Below, piece after piece: positions 1 through 4,722 of a stretch of 5,337 nucleotides of DNA. The DNA comes from DASPXY01 sp038227745 (GTDB taxonomy: Bacteria; Planctomycetota; Planctomycetia; Gemmatales; Gemmataceae). The DNA lies in the NCBI GenBank assembly GCA_038227745.1, contig JBBRPS010000699.1, positions 1 to 5,337 of the forward strand, in the 5' to 3' direction. The translations under genes were made by a program, and so were the position numbers. Position 1 is the first letter of the stretch. Every line of letters starts with the position of its first letter. The notes beneath the pieces are model-generated. The model worked only from the letters and a program-made list of their open reading frames with translations. It was not told the origin of the DNA and did no database searches.

Positions 1-62
1 AGCAAGCGGTCGGTGACCCGCCCCGCCTCATCCGCCGGCAACGTACTTTGGAGCAAACGCAT
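1..62 (-). CDS. Possible 5' end of a minus-strand gene, cut by the left edge
   Basis: Read leftward from an ATG at 62-60, the minus strand is open to the window edge and encodes MRLLQSTLPADEAGRVTDRL, with 16 of 20 complete codons ending in G or C, as in the other genes here. An AGGGAGG sequence at 80-74 could be the ribosome binding site, although its 11-base spacing to the ATG is long. A GTG at 71-69 is in frame but only 2 bases from that site. The same frame stays open upstream to a TGA at 113-111, and that stretch also reads like protein but offers no start codon other than the GTG. Only 20 residues are visible, so no family can be named. It would be transcribed divergently from the STAS gene. 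It could also be chance or the remnant of a broken gene. Confidence 0.35.
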   Translation of the reverse strand, partial: MRLLQSTLPADEAGRVTDRL

Positions 63-152
63 CTTCGTCACAGCCTCCCTGATGCCTGGGTTCTCGATAA
101 ACGTAAGGTATCAGGTGGCTGTGGCTTAGACACTCGCCAAACGGTATTGTGT

Positions 153-202
153 TTAGCCGCGAGCCTCGGGCGAGCGCGTGAGCGTCACGCGCTCGCGGCT
201 AA
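153..202. repeat. REP-like hairpin element
   Basis: An inner perfect 11-bp stem (CGAGCGCGTGA at 171-181 with TCACGCGCTCG at 185-195, loop GCG) is extended by an outer 7-bp stem (TTAGCCG at 153-159 with CGGCTAA at 196-202). The left arm carries an 11-base bulge (160-170). The motif GCGAGC occurs twice in the left arm (159-164 and 170-175), so two alternative pairings with the right arm are possible, including a 12-bp outer pairing of 153-164 with 191-202. Size, GC content and intergenic position fit a dispersed REP-type palindrome. Similar 'TTAGCCGCGAGC' palindromes are, as far as I recall, common in planctomycete genomes. Only one copy lies in this window, so repetitiveness is inferred. Confidence 0.6.
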
Positions 203-330
203 CCGAACGGCCACTCATTTCTGCCGCGACGCACCAGCCGCACAGAGGGCACGCGATTTGCTGTCATATGCCCAAGGTATTCGCCCGCTGGCCTTTCCGC
301 TCCTGGGGATACGGGCCAGGGCCGGGCCGA

Positions 331-336
331 GGAGGT
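331..336 (+). promoter_or_regulatory. Ribosome binding site of the STAS gene
   Basis: GGAGGT lies 6 bases before the ATG at 343. This decides the start: the same frame is open back to a GTG at 178, but that longer version would begin inside the hairpin repeat and has no ribosome binding site. Confidence 0.75.
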
Positions 337-342
337 CCAACC

Positions 343-702
343 ATGTCGGGTGTGCCACTCGAAATGGAGCAGGTCGGTGAGGTGACCGTCATTCGCATCA
401 CGGACCGCCACCTGCTGGAGGGGGCCGCGGTCGAGGCGGTGAGTCGGTCGCTCCTGCGCCTGGCGGACGACCCGGGGCGGACGCGGATGCTGCTGGACTT
501 CGCGGCAGTCGAGGCGCTCTCCAGCTCCGTACTCGCCTCCCTGATCGCGCTGCGCAAGAACCTGCTGCGGCAGGGCGGCCGACTGGCGGTGTGCGGCCTG
601 CGCGCGGAGGTGCGCAAGGTGTTCGCCCTCACCGGACTCGAAGGCCCGCTCAACGTGTGCGACACGGAGCAGGAAGGGCTCCTGTCCTTCCAGGCGCGTT
701 GA
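343..702 (+). CDS. STAS-domain protein, anti-sigma factor antagonist type
   Basis: This 119-residue protein is the length of single-domain STAS proteins of the SpoIIAA/RsbV family. In that family a cytoplasmic antagonist binds an anti-sigma kinase when unphosphorylated and so frees a sigma factor. The order of elements fits: an N-terminal beta hairpin (VGEVTVIRI, residues 11-19), a helix (residues 27-42), a strand with an acidic end (MLLDF, 49-53), the phosphorylation loop ALSSSVLASL (58-67), a helix (RKNLLRQGG) and the strand LAVCGL (81-86), then the VRKVFALTGL helix (90-99) typical of the family's end. By alignment Ser61 matches the phosphorylated serine of SpoIIAA, but the usual Asp before it is Ser60 and the usual Gly after is Val63. 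No anti-sigma kinase lies nearby, so its partner is elsewhere. It converges on the hydrolase gene, 7 bases apart. Family assignment is fairly safe, the signalling partner unknown. Confidence 0.85.
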   Translation: MSGVPLEMEQVGEVTVIRITDRHLLEGAAVEAVSRSLLRLADDPGRTRMLLDFAAVEALSSSVLASLIALRKNLLRQGGRLAVCGLRAEVRKVFALTGLEGPLNVCDTEQEGLLSFQAR

Positions 703-725
703 TCCCCCGTCACGGGCGGGGGGTC
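701..725. terminator. Hairpin at the convergent gene junction, possible two-way terminator
   Basis: GATCCCCCG (701-709) pairs with CGGGGGGTC (717-725), 9 bp with one G-T wobble and a 7-base loop. It overlaps the stop codons of both converging genes, where a shared terminator would be expected. There is no T-run on either side, so it is not a classical intrinsic terminator, and its position inside the hydrolase coding end weakens the case. Confidence 0.35.
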
Positions 726-1741
726 GTGGCCGGCGACTCGGGCCTCGCCCCGGAGCGCTTCAGGTGCCGGTCGAGGAACTCCAGCGCCGCGGCCTCGGCG
801 CGGTCGGCGTGGGCGCCGGTGAAGTCGTGGGCCGCGCCCTGCAGGGGGAGCAGGCGCACCTCGGCCCCGGCCTCGCGCAGCTTCTTCTCCAGCCGCCGCG
901 CCTGCTCGATCGGGACCAGCGCGTCCCTGGTGCCGTGGATCAGCAGCGTCGGGGCCGCCGCCTTGCTGGCGTAGGTGACGGGACTGGCCTTCGCATAACG
1001 GTCACCGGCCTTCGCGGGCGGACCGCCCACGAAGCTCTCGATGGCGAACTTCATGAATGGGCCGTACAGGTTCAGCTCGCCTTTCGTGCAGCACTGGTGC
1101 AGGTGCGCCAGGTCGGTCAGCCCGGCGCAGGAGACGACACAGCCAACGCGGCTCGACTCCTCCGCGGCCCCGCCGTTGCCTTCCAGATTGTCCTTGCCGT
1201 TCGTCACGCCGAGCATGCACGCCAGGTGGCCGCCCGACGAGTAGCCCAGGACGCCCACGCGCTCCTTGTCGATCTTGTAGGCGGCGGCATTGGCCCGCAG
1301 CCAGCGGACGGCGCACTTGACATCGTGGACCTGGGCCGGAAAAGGGTTGGCCGTGGACAGCCGGTAGCCGACTGTGACGGCCACGTAGCCCTTCTGCGCC
1401 AGCCTCAGGCTGAGGGGGAGCTTCTCCTTGTAGGTGCCGTACAGCCAGCCGCCGCCGTGGATGATGACGACGGTGGGGAAAGGCCCGGCCCCTTGCCGCG
1501 GCACGGCGACGTTCAGCTTGAGGTTGCAGTTGTCCTGCGTGCAGAAGGTCAGGTCGGAGAAGAGACGTACGTCAGGCGGTACCACCAGCGCCGCAGGCTT
1601 CTTCGCGTCTTCTTCTGCCCCCCTGAGAGTGGACGGCGCCAGGCCTGAACAGAGGCACAGGCAACCGAGCAGAGCGGTTCCGAAAAGCCGGCCGGCGGTC
1701 CGGTTGCTCTCGCCAGCGCTGACCGAACAGGCATTGTGCAT
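710..1741 (-). CDS. Exported alpha/beta hydrolase (esterase/lipase-like, BD-FAE/NlhH type)
   Basis: The 343-residue product is a serine hydrolase of the alpha/beta fold, of the group that includes acetyl-, feruloyl- and carboxylesterases. The oxyanion-hole motif HGGGW starts at His95, the nucleophile elbow GYSSGGH (166-172) holds Ser168, HGTRDALVP gives Asp273, and GAAHDF gives His305, so the whole catalytic triad is present. The N-terminus has a hydrophobic stretch (LFGTALLGCLCLCSGLA, about 20-36). LLGC at 24-27 matches a lipobox and would make it a lipoprotein, but cleavage after the Gly-Ala near 41-42 by signal peptidase I is also possible. Seven cysteines after the signal (67, 72, 143, 201, 205, 217, 218) suggest disulfides. 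I chose ATG 1741 because GAGGT precedes it by 6 bases and the signal peptide begins there; the frame is open to an ATG at 1930, but that start would place about 63 unrelated residues ahead of the signal and cross the leader hairpin. The substrate is not evident, though an ester on a polysaccharide is a reasonable guess. Confidence 0.88.
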   Translation of the reverse strand: MHNACSVSAGESNRTAGRLFGTALLGCLCLCSGLAPSTLRGAEEDAKKPAALVVPPDVRLFSDLTFCTQDNCNLKLNVAVPRQGAGPFPTVVIIHGGGWLYGTYKEKLPLSLRLAQKGYVAVTVGYRLSTANPFPAQVHDVKCAVRWLRANAAAYKIDKERVGVLGYSSGGHLACMLGVTNGKDNLEGNGGAAEESSRVGCVVSCAGLTDLAHLHQCCTKGELNLYGPFMKFAIESFVGGPPAKAGDRYAKASPVTYASKAAAPTLLIHGTRDALVPIEQARRLEKKLREAGAEVRLLPLQGAAHDFTGAHADRAEAAALEFLDRHLKRSGARPESPATTPRP

Positions 1742-1747
1742 GGCCGT

Positions 1748-1752
1748 ACCTC
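1748..1752 (-). promoter_or_regulatory. Ribosome binding site of the hydrolase
   Basis: On the minus strand GAGGT lies 6 bases before the ATG at 1741. It supports this start over upstream in-frame ATGs. It sits 7 bases downstream of the base of the leader hairpin. Confidence 0.65.
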
Positions 1753-1759
1753 GTGATGA

Positions 1760-1797
1760 CTTGGCGAACGGCCGGCTTACGCCGGCCGTTCGCCAAG
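1760..1797 (-). promoter_or_regulatory. Perfect 17-bp hairpin in the hydrolase leader, GUAA tetraloop
   Basis: A 17-bp inverted repeat without a mismatch (1760-1776 with 1781-1797) surrounds 4 bases. Read on the minus strand, the hydrolase sense, the loop is GUAA closed by a C-G pair, which is a GNRA tetraloop; on the plus strand the loop is UUAC, which has no special stability. The stem ends 7 bases before the ribosome binding site and begins about 6-8 bases after the start point predicted from the candidate promoter. It has no T-run after it, so it is not a normal terminator. A 5'-end hairpin that protects the mRNA, a protein-binding RNA site, or a DNA operator are all possible. Confidence 0.65.
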
Positions 1798-1810
1798 ACC
1801 TGCCTGCGCC

Positions 1811-1839
1811 ATTGTACCCAGCCCCCGGCGCTTTGGGAA
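1811..1839 (-). promoter_or_regulatory. Candidate sigma70-type promoter of the hydrolase
   Basis: On the minus strand TTCCCA (1839-1834) and TACAAT (1816-1811) are separated by exactly 17 bases; they match the consensus hexamers at 4 and 5 of 6 positions. The predicted start near 1804 gives a leader of about 63 bases that opens with the GUAA hairpin. The sequence around the -10, GTACAATGGCGC, is almost the same as that before the MFS gene. Confidence 0.5.
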
Positions 1840-2073
1840 CCTGGAGAAAACTGCCGCAAGAGACTCGCATTCGGGCAGTGCGTCGGGTAGGATGGAGCAA
1901 TTCCCTGGACCCCCGAGAATAGACGGACACCGGCGCAAGTTCCGACCCAACGAGCGTTCCCTTGCCGGAGCGGTCCTCCAGGCCCGGGGGGACGGAACAC
2001 TCGCCGGCAACTTTCCTGCGACCGCATCAGGTAGACAACCTGAGCAGGAGAGGGCCTTTACAAGGGATCGGCC
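1840..2073. other. Divergent intergenic stretch, left part of the exported-protein gene's upstream region
   Basis: With the hydrolase leader this makes a gap of 332 bases between divergent genes. I see no gene in it: open frames here are short and lack ribosome binding sites. Upstream signals for the rightward small gene must lie here, but no convincing hexamer pair is visible. TAGGAT at 1888-1893 is a weak -10 candidate. AAGGGA at 2062-2067 is the ribosome binding site of the gene at 2074. Confidence 0.45.
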
Positions 2074-2466
2074 ATGAACCGCTTTCGCGAGCCTTTGAGA
2101 AGTCTGCGCCTGGGCGTCCTCGCCCTGGCCGTTCTCGCGGCCCTGCCCGCCCTCGCGAACGCCGCCGAGATGGGCTTCAAGAACGACCTCGCCATCCCGA
2201 TCATCGTCCAGGGCCAGAGCGTCGTGAACAAGGTCCTCCGCCGCGGCCAGCCCCTGCTGATCAACCCGACCAAGCTCGCCTGGGACACGAACATCATGCC
2301 GGGGCAGCGGATCATCATCATCTACGACGCCAACCGCACGAACCGCATTCTCGGCCGCTTCGTCATCCCCTGCGACGGCCGTGACTTCCTCTTCTCGGTC
2401 CAGCTCGTCCCGGTTCCGCCGGGGGTGCCGCCCCGCGTGCAGCTCGTGCCCTTGCCGCTCCCCTGA
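2074..2466 (+). CDS. Small secreted protein of unknown function
   Basis: The 130-residue product has a clear signal peptide: basic start (MNRFREPLRSLRLG), hydrophobic core (VLALAVLAALPALA, 15-28) and a likely cleavage after ANA at 28-30. The mature part of about 100 residues begins AEMGFKNDL and has alternating hydrophobic stretches (IPIIVQGQSVV 41-51, PLLINP 60-65, RIIIIYDAN 79-87, FLFSVQLVPVP 105-115) that suggest a beta-rich fold. The tail is rich in proline and valine (VPVPPGVPPRVQLVPLPLP). There is one cysteine (100), so no internal disulfide. I recall similar short secreted proteins in Gemmata-like planctomycetes, often in several copies, but know no function. AAGGGA at 2062-2067, 6 bases before the ATG, supports the start. 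The next gene is 135 bases away behind its own candidate promoter, so cotranscription is uncertain. Confidence 0.8.
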   Translation: MNRFREPLRSLRLGVLALAVLAALPALANAAEMGFKNDLAIPIIVQGQSVVNKVLRRGQPLLINPTKLAWDTNIMPGQRIIIIYDANRTNRILGRFVIPCDGRDFLFSVQLVPVPPGVPPRVQLVPLPLP

Positions 2467-2528
2467 CGTCTGGACCGATTCCGCGGAGTACGCCTGGCCG
2501 TCATCGCGAACCATTTCTTGCCCTTTCC

Positions 2529-2557
2529 TTGCACCGCGACCCCGGGGGCAGTACATT
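2529..2557 (+). promoter_or_regulatory. Candidate sigma70-type promoter of the MFS gene
   Basis: TTGCAC (2529-2534) and TACATT (2552-2557) are 17 bases apart. The predicted start lies in or next to a TGGCGCCA palindrome (2557-2564), leaving a leader of about 37 bases to the ATG at 2602. The -10 neighbourhood GTACATTGGCGC nearly copies that of the hydrolase promoter on the other strand. If real, it rules out translation from the TTG at 2518. Confidence 0.45.
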
Positions 2558-2601
2558 GGCGCCAGCGTAAACCTTCGCCGCCTCCCCTGCCCCCGAGATT
2601 C

Positions 2602-4101
2602 ATGAGCCGCGCGATCCCCCTCTCCCCCACAACGCAGGCCCCGACCCGTGTCCGCTACGGCGTCCTCGGCTTCGCCTGCTCGCTGTCGATGATTACCTAC
2701 CTCGACCGCGTCTGCTTCGGCACCGTGGCGCCTTACCTCCAGAGCGAGTTCGGCCTGAGCGACACTGAGAAGGGCCTCCTCTTCACGGCGTTCGCGCTGG
2801 CCTACGCCATCTTCGAGGTGCCGACCGGCTGGCTGGGGGACGTCTACGGGCCGCGGCGGACGCTGATCCGCATCGTCCTGTGGTGGTCGGTGTTCACCGC
2901 CCTGACGGGGCTGATCTTCCCCATCGCGGGGGCGCCCGGCTTCGCCTTCGCGGCGATGCTTCTGGTGCGCTTCCTGTTCGGCGTCGGCGAGGCGGGCGCC
3001 TACCCGAACCTCGCACGGACGCTGCACAACTGGTTCCCCTTCACCGAGCGCGGCTCGGCGCAGGGGGCGGTGTGGATGGCGGGCCGTTTCGCCGGCGGCG
3101 TCACGCCCCTGATCGTCCTCGCGCTCCTGATCCACGCGCCCGCGCCCGGCGGCGGGACGGTCGTTTACTGGCGGCATGCATTCTGGCTGTTCGGCGTCCT
3201 TGGCGTGGCGTGGTGCCTTGTGTTCTGGATGTGGTTCCGCGACACTCCCGAAGAGAAGCCCTCGGTCAACCAGGCGGAACTCGACCTGATCCGCGGCGAC
3301 GAACACCGGCCACTGCCGGCGCTATACGAGACAGGGGAGAAGATCGCCGACCCCGCCCCGCCGTTTCCGGAAGCCGTCACCGCCAACCCGCCCACCACCG
3401 AGAGTTTGCCGCGGCCCGCCACCGTCCGGGCGGCCGCCCCCTCGCATGCGGGCGTGCCGTGGCGGCGGCTGCTGACGAACCTCAACCTGTGGACGCTGTG
3501 TCTGATGTACTTCTGCGCGGCCTACGGGTGGTACTTCAACATCACCTGGCTGCCGGGTTACCTGACCACGGAGTTCGGCGTCGATCAGCACACCCACGGC
3601 TTCTGGACGTACAGCCTGATGGTGGGTGCCCCGCTCCTGCTCGGTTCCGTGGCGTGCCTGGGCGGTGGGCTGCTGACCGATGCCTTCATCCGCCGCACCG
3701 GCAACCGCAAGTGGGGCCGGCGCCTGTTCGGGGTGATCGGCCACGGCGTTTGCGCCCTGTGCTACCTCGCCGCCGCCTTCGCCCCGAACGCCTGGGTATT
3801 CGTGCTGTTCATCGCGCTGGCGGCGTTCTGGAACGACATGACGATGGGGTCGGCGTGGGCGAGTTGCCACGACATCGGCGGGCGTTACTCCGGGATCGTC
3901 TCGGGCTGCATGAACACGATCGGCAACCTGGGCGGGGCGGCGGCGGGCTACGTCACCGGCTGGATCCTCGACATGAACCGCGGTCACCGCGACGTCGGCT
4001 GGCAGATCAACTTCCTGATCTTCGCGGGCGTCTACGTCGTCGCCATGCTGCTCTGGTTCCGCTTCGACTCCACCCGGCCCGTGGCGCCCGAGGCGGCTTG
4101 A
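2602..4101 (+). CDS. MFS transporter, anion:cation symporter type
   Basis: The 499-residue inner-membrane protein shows 12 hydrophobic segments (near 18-40, 57-80, 88-109, 112-135, 156-177, 190-212, 294-321, 333-360, 375-395, 397-422, 430-456, 467-488), as expected for the major facilitator superfamily. Signatures fit the branch of ExuT/GudP-like organic anion and sugar-acid carriers: YLDR at the end of helix 1 (33-36), motif A as GWLGDVYGPRRT (76-87), and RFLFGVGEAGAYPNLARTLH plus NWFPFTERGSAQG (123-155). A DTPEEKPSVNQAEL segment (214-227) follows helix 6, and a second motif-A-like GGLLTDAFIRRTG (355-367) follows helix 8. The loop between helices 6 and 7 is about 80 residues and proline-rich, longer than in typical members. 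The ATG at 2602 is preferred over the in-frame TTG at 2518, whose 28 extra residues look non-coding; its ribosome binding site is weak (CGAG). Substrate cannot be told; proton- or sodium-driven uptake of a sugar acid or similar anion is likely from the family. Confidence 0.88.
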   Translation: MSRAIPLSPTTQAPTRVRYGVLGFACSLSMITYLDRVCFGTVAPYLQSEFGLSDTEKGLLFTAFALAYAIFEVPTGWLGDVYGPRRTLIRIVLWWSVFTALTGLIFPIAGAPGFAFAAMLLVRFLFGVGEAGAYPNLARTLHNWFPFTERGSAQGAVWMAGRFAGGVTPLIVLALLIHAPAPGGGTVVYWRHAFWLFGVLGVAWCLVFWMWFRDTPEEKPSVNQAELDLIRGDEHRPLPALYETGEKIADPAPPFPEAVTANPPTTESLPRPATVRAAAPSHAGVPWRRLLTNLNLWTLCLMYFCAAYGWYFNITWLPGYLTTEFGVDQHTHGFWTYSLMVGAPLLLGSVACLGGGLLTDAFIRRTGNRKWGRRLFGVIGHGVCALCYLAAAFAPNAWVFVLFIALAAFWNDMTMGSAWASCHDIGGRYSGIVSGCMNTIGNLGGAAAGYVTGWILDMNRGHRDVGWQINFLIFAGVYVVAMLLWFRFDSTRPVAPEAA

Positions 4102-4119
4102 TCCGCACGCCGTGCCCGG

Positions 4120-4172
4120 TTACAGTGCCCCGCGCCGCCCCGGCTCCTGGCTTCTCGCGCGGGCCGCTGTAA
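4120..4172. repeat. Interrupted hairpin downstream of the MFS gene
   Basis: TTACAGTG (4120-4127) pairs with CGCTGTAA (4165-4172) with one G-T wobble. After a C-C mismatch CCCGCGC (4129-4135) pairs with GCGCGGG (4157-4163), giving 15 bp around a 21-base loop. It begins 18 bases after the MFS stop codon, where a terminator would be expected, but A-bases rather than T-bases follow it on the plus strand. Its right arm runs into the candidate -10 for the ferredoxin. Transcription end, processing site or chance are all possible. Confidence 0.4.
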
Positions 4173-4175
4173 AAT
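4147..4175 (+). promoter_or_regulatory. Weak candidate promoter of the ferredoxin gene
   Basis: TAAAAT (4170-4175) matches the -10 consensus at 5 of 6 positions and is the only AT-rich spot in the 166-base gap. The -35 in the 17-base register, CTGGCT (4147-4152), is poor. The context GTAAAATG resembles the GTACA-TG cores of the two other candidate promoters here. Confidence 0.3.
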
Positions 4176-4267
4176 GAAGTGGGGCGAGACCGCCCCGACG
4201 ATTCCGACGACAAGGGTTAGAACGAAGGCGCCGGCCCTGCGGGCGGCACCCGGACGGGAGAGCATAC

Positions 4268-4645
4268 ATGGCGAAGGGTGCCGGCAAGGCCCGGAAAAAG
4301 TTACCGAAGGAACTCGCGGTCGTCCGCGCCGACAGCTGCACGGGCTGCGAGGCGTGCATTGAGGTCTGCCCGGTCGATTGCATCTACAAGGTCCCCGGCG
4401 AGGAGCTGCCGAGCCTGCAGAGCTTCGTGGACATCGACCTGGAACGCTGCATCGGCTGCGAGCTGTGCGCGAAGTGGTGCCCCTGGGACGCGATCGACAT
4501 GGTGCCGACCGGGCAGATCGTCCAGGCGGTCGCCGAGAAGGGCGGGCCTCCCGACTACGTCGAGAAGAACTGGGAGCGCCTGGTGAACGCCGCCGCCACG
4601 CTGCAGGATCTGGCCCTCGAACAGCAGACGGCCGCCAAGAAGTGA
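4268..4645 (+). CDS. 2[4Fe-4S] ferredoxin
   Basis: This 125-residue cytoplasmic electron carrier has two full CxxCxxCxxxCP motifs, Cys24/27/30/34 and Cys61/64/67/71, as in bacterial dicluster ferredoxins, where the fourth cysteine of each motif ligates the other cluster. A ninth cysteine (38) follows the first motif. The clusters are flanked by a lysine/arginine-rich N-terminus (KGAGKARKKLPKEL, 3-16) and a roughly 45-residue C-terminal helical tail (YVEKNWERLVNAAATLQDLALEQQ). The 26-residue spacing between motifs includes VPGEELPSLQSFVDIDLER. GGGAG at 4256-4260, 7 bases before the ATG, supports the start. There is no oxidoreductase subunit beside it, so its donor and acceptor are unknown. The peroxidase gene downstream is 77 bases away beyond a hairpin. 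It may be a free-standing ferredoxin or a subunit of a complex encoded elsewhere. Confidence 0.9.
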   Translation: MAKGAGKARKKLPKELAVVRADSCTGCEACIEVCPVDCIYKVPGEELPSLQSFVDIDLERCIGCELCAKWCPWDAIDMVPTGQIVQAVAEKGGPPDYVEKNWERLVNAAATLQDLALEQQTAAKK

Positions 4646-4660
4646 CGCACCGCCGGGCGG

Positions 4661-4706
4661 AAGACCAGCAAGCCCACGGGTCGCACCCCGTGGGTCTTGT
4701 GGTCTT
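4661..4706 (+). terminator. Long hairpin between ferredoxin and peroxidase genes
   Basis: CCCACGGG (4673-4680) pairs with CCCGTGGG (4687-4694) around a 6-base loop. Past a one-base bulge on each arm, AAGACCA (4661-4667) and CAAG (4669-4672) pair with CTTG (4696-4699) and TGGTCTT (4700-4706), for 19 bp in all. It starts 15 bases after the ferredoxin stop codon and ends 2 bases before the peroxidase ribosome binding site. Only TTG follows, not a T-run, so it could be a terminator, an mRNA-processing or stabilising stem that lets the two genes be expressed at different levels, or a dispersed palindrome. Confidence 0.5.
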
Positions 4707-4722
4707 GTAAGGAGAACCCGCA

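Larger units (their letters stand above)
63..342. other. Intergenic stretch before the STAS gene
   Basis: No convincing gene lies in these 280 bases. Open frames crossing them depend on TTG or GTG starts without a ribosome binding site, and they run through the hairpin repeat at 153-202. Apart from that repeat and the ribosome binding site of the STAS gene at 331-336, nothing clear can be seen. No promoter with a good -35/-10 pair was found for the STAS gene. The AT-rich spots near 145-150 and 264-283 lack a properly spaced partner. Confidence 0.5.

Noticed and set aside
1..129. C-terminal end of a plus-strand gene entering from the left (stop at 127-129)
   Set aside because: The 42 codons lose the GC-rich third-position pattern after the first third, show no motif, and the minus strand reads better over the same bases.
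145..150. TATTGT as a -10 element for the STAS gene
   Set aside because: No acceptable -35 at 16-18 bases upstream, and the leader of nearly 190 bases would contain the whole hairpin repeat.
178..342. N-terminal extension of the STAS protein from a GTG at 178
   Set aside because: It starts inside the hairpin repeat, has no ribosome binding site, and the added residues look unlike the compact STAS domain; the ATG at 343 has a perfect GGAGGT.
764..1648. Plus-strand open frame opposite the hydrolase
   Set aside because: The opposite strand encodes a hydrolase with a complete catalytic triad; this frame has no motif and no ribosome binding site.
1777..3306. Long open frame of 509 codons on the minus strand
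   Set aside because: It is antisense to the secreted protein and the MFS gene, is highly charged with no hydrophobic core, and is an effect of GC-rich codon use on the opposite strand.
2880..4172. Second long plus-strand frame overlapping the MFS gene
   Set aside because: It is extremely rich in Arg, Pro and Gly, lacks membrane segments or motifs, and lies out of frame in a well-supported transporter.
4235..4255. Small GC-rich inverted repeat (GCCC-TGC-GGGC) before the ferredoxin ribosome binding site
   Set aside because: Only about 7 bp with a bulge, which is expected by chance in DNA this rich in G and C.
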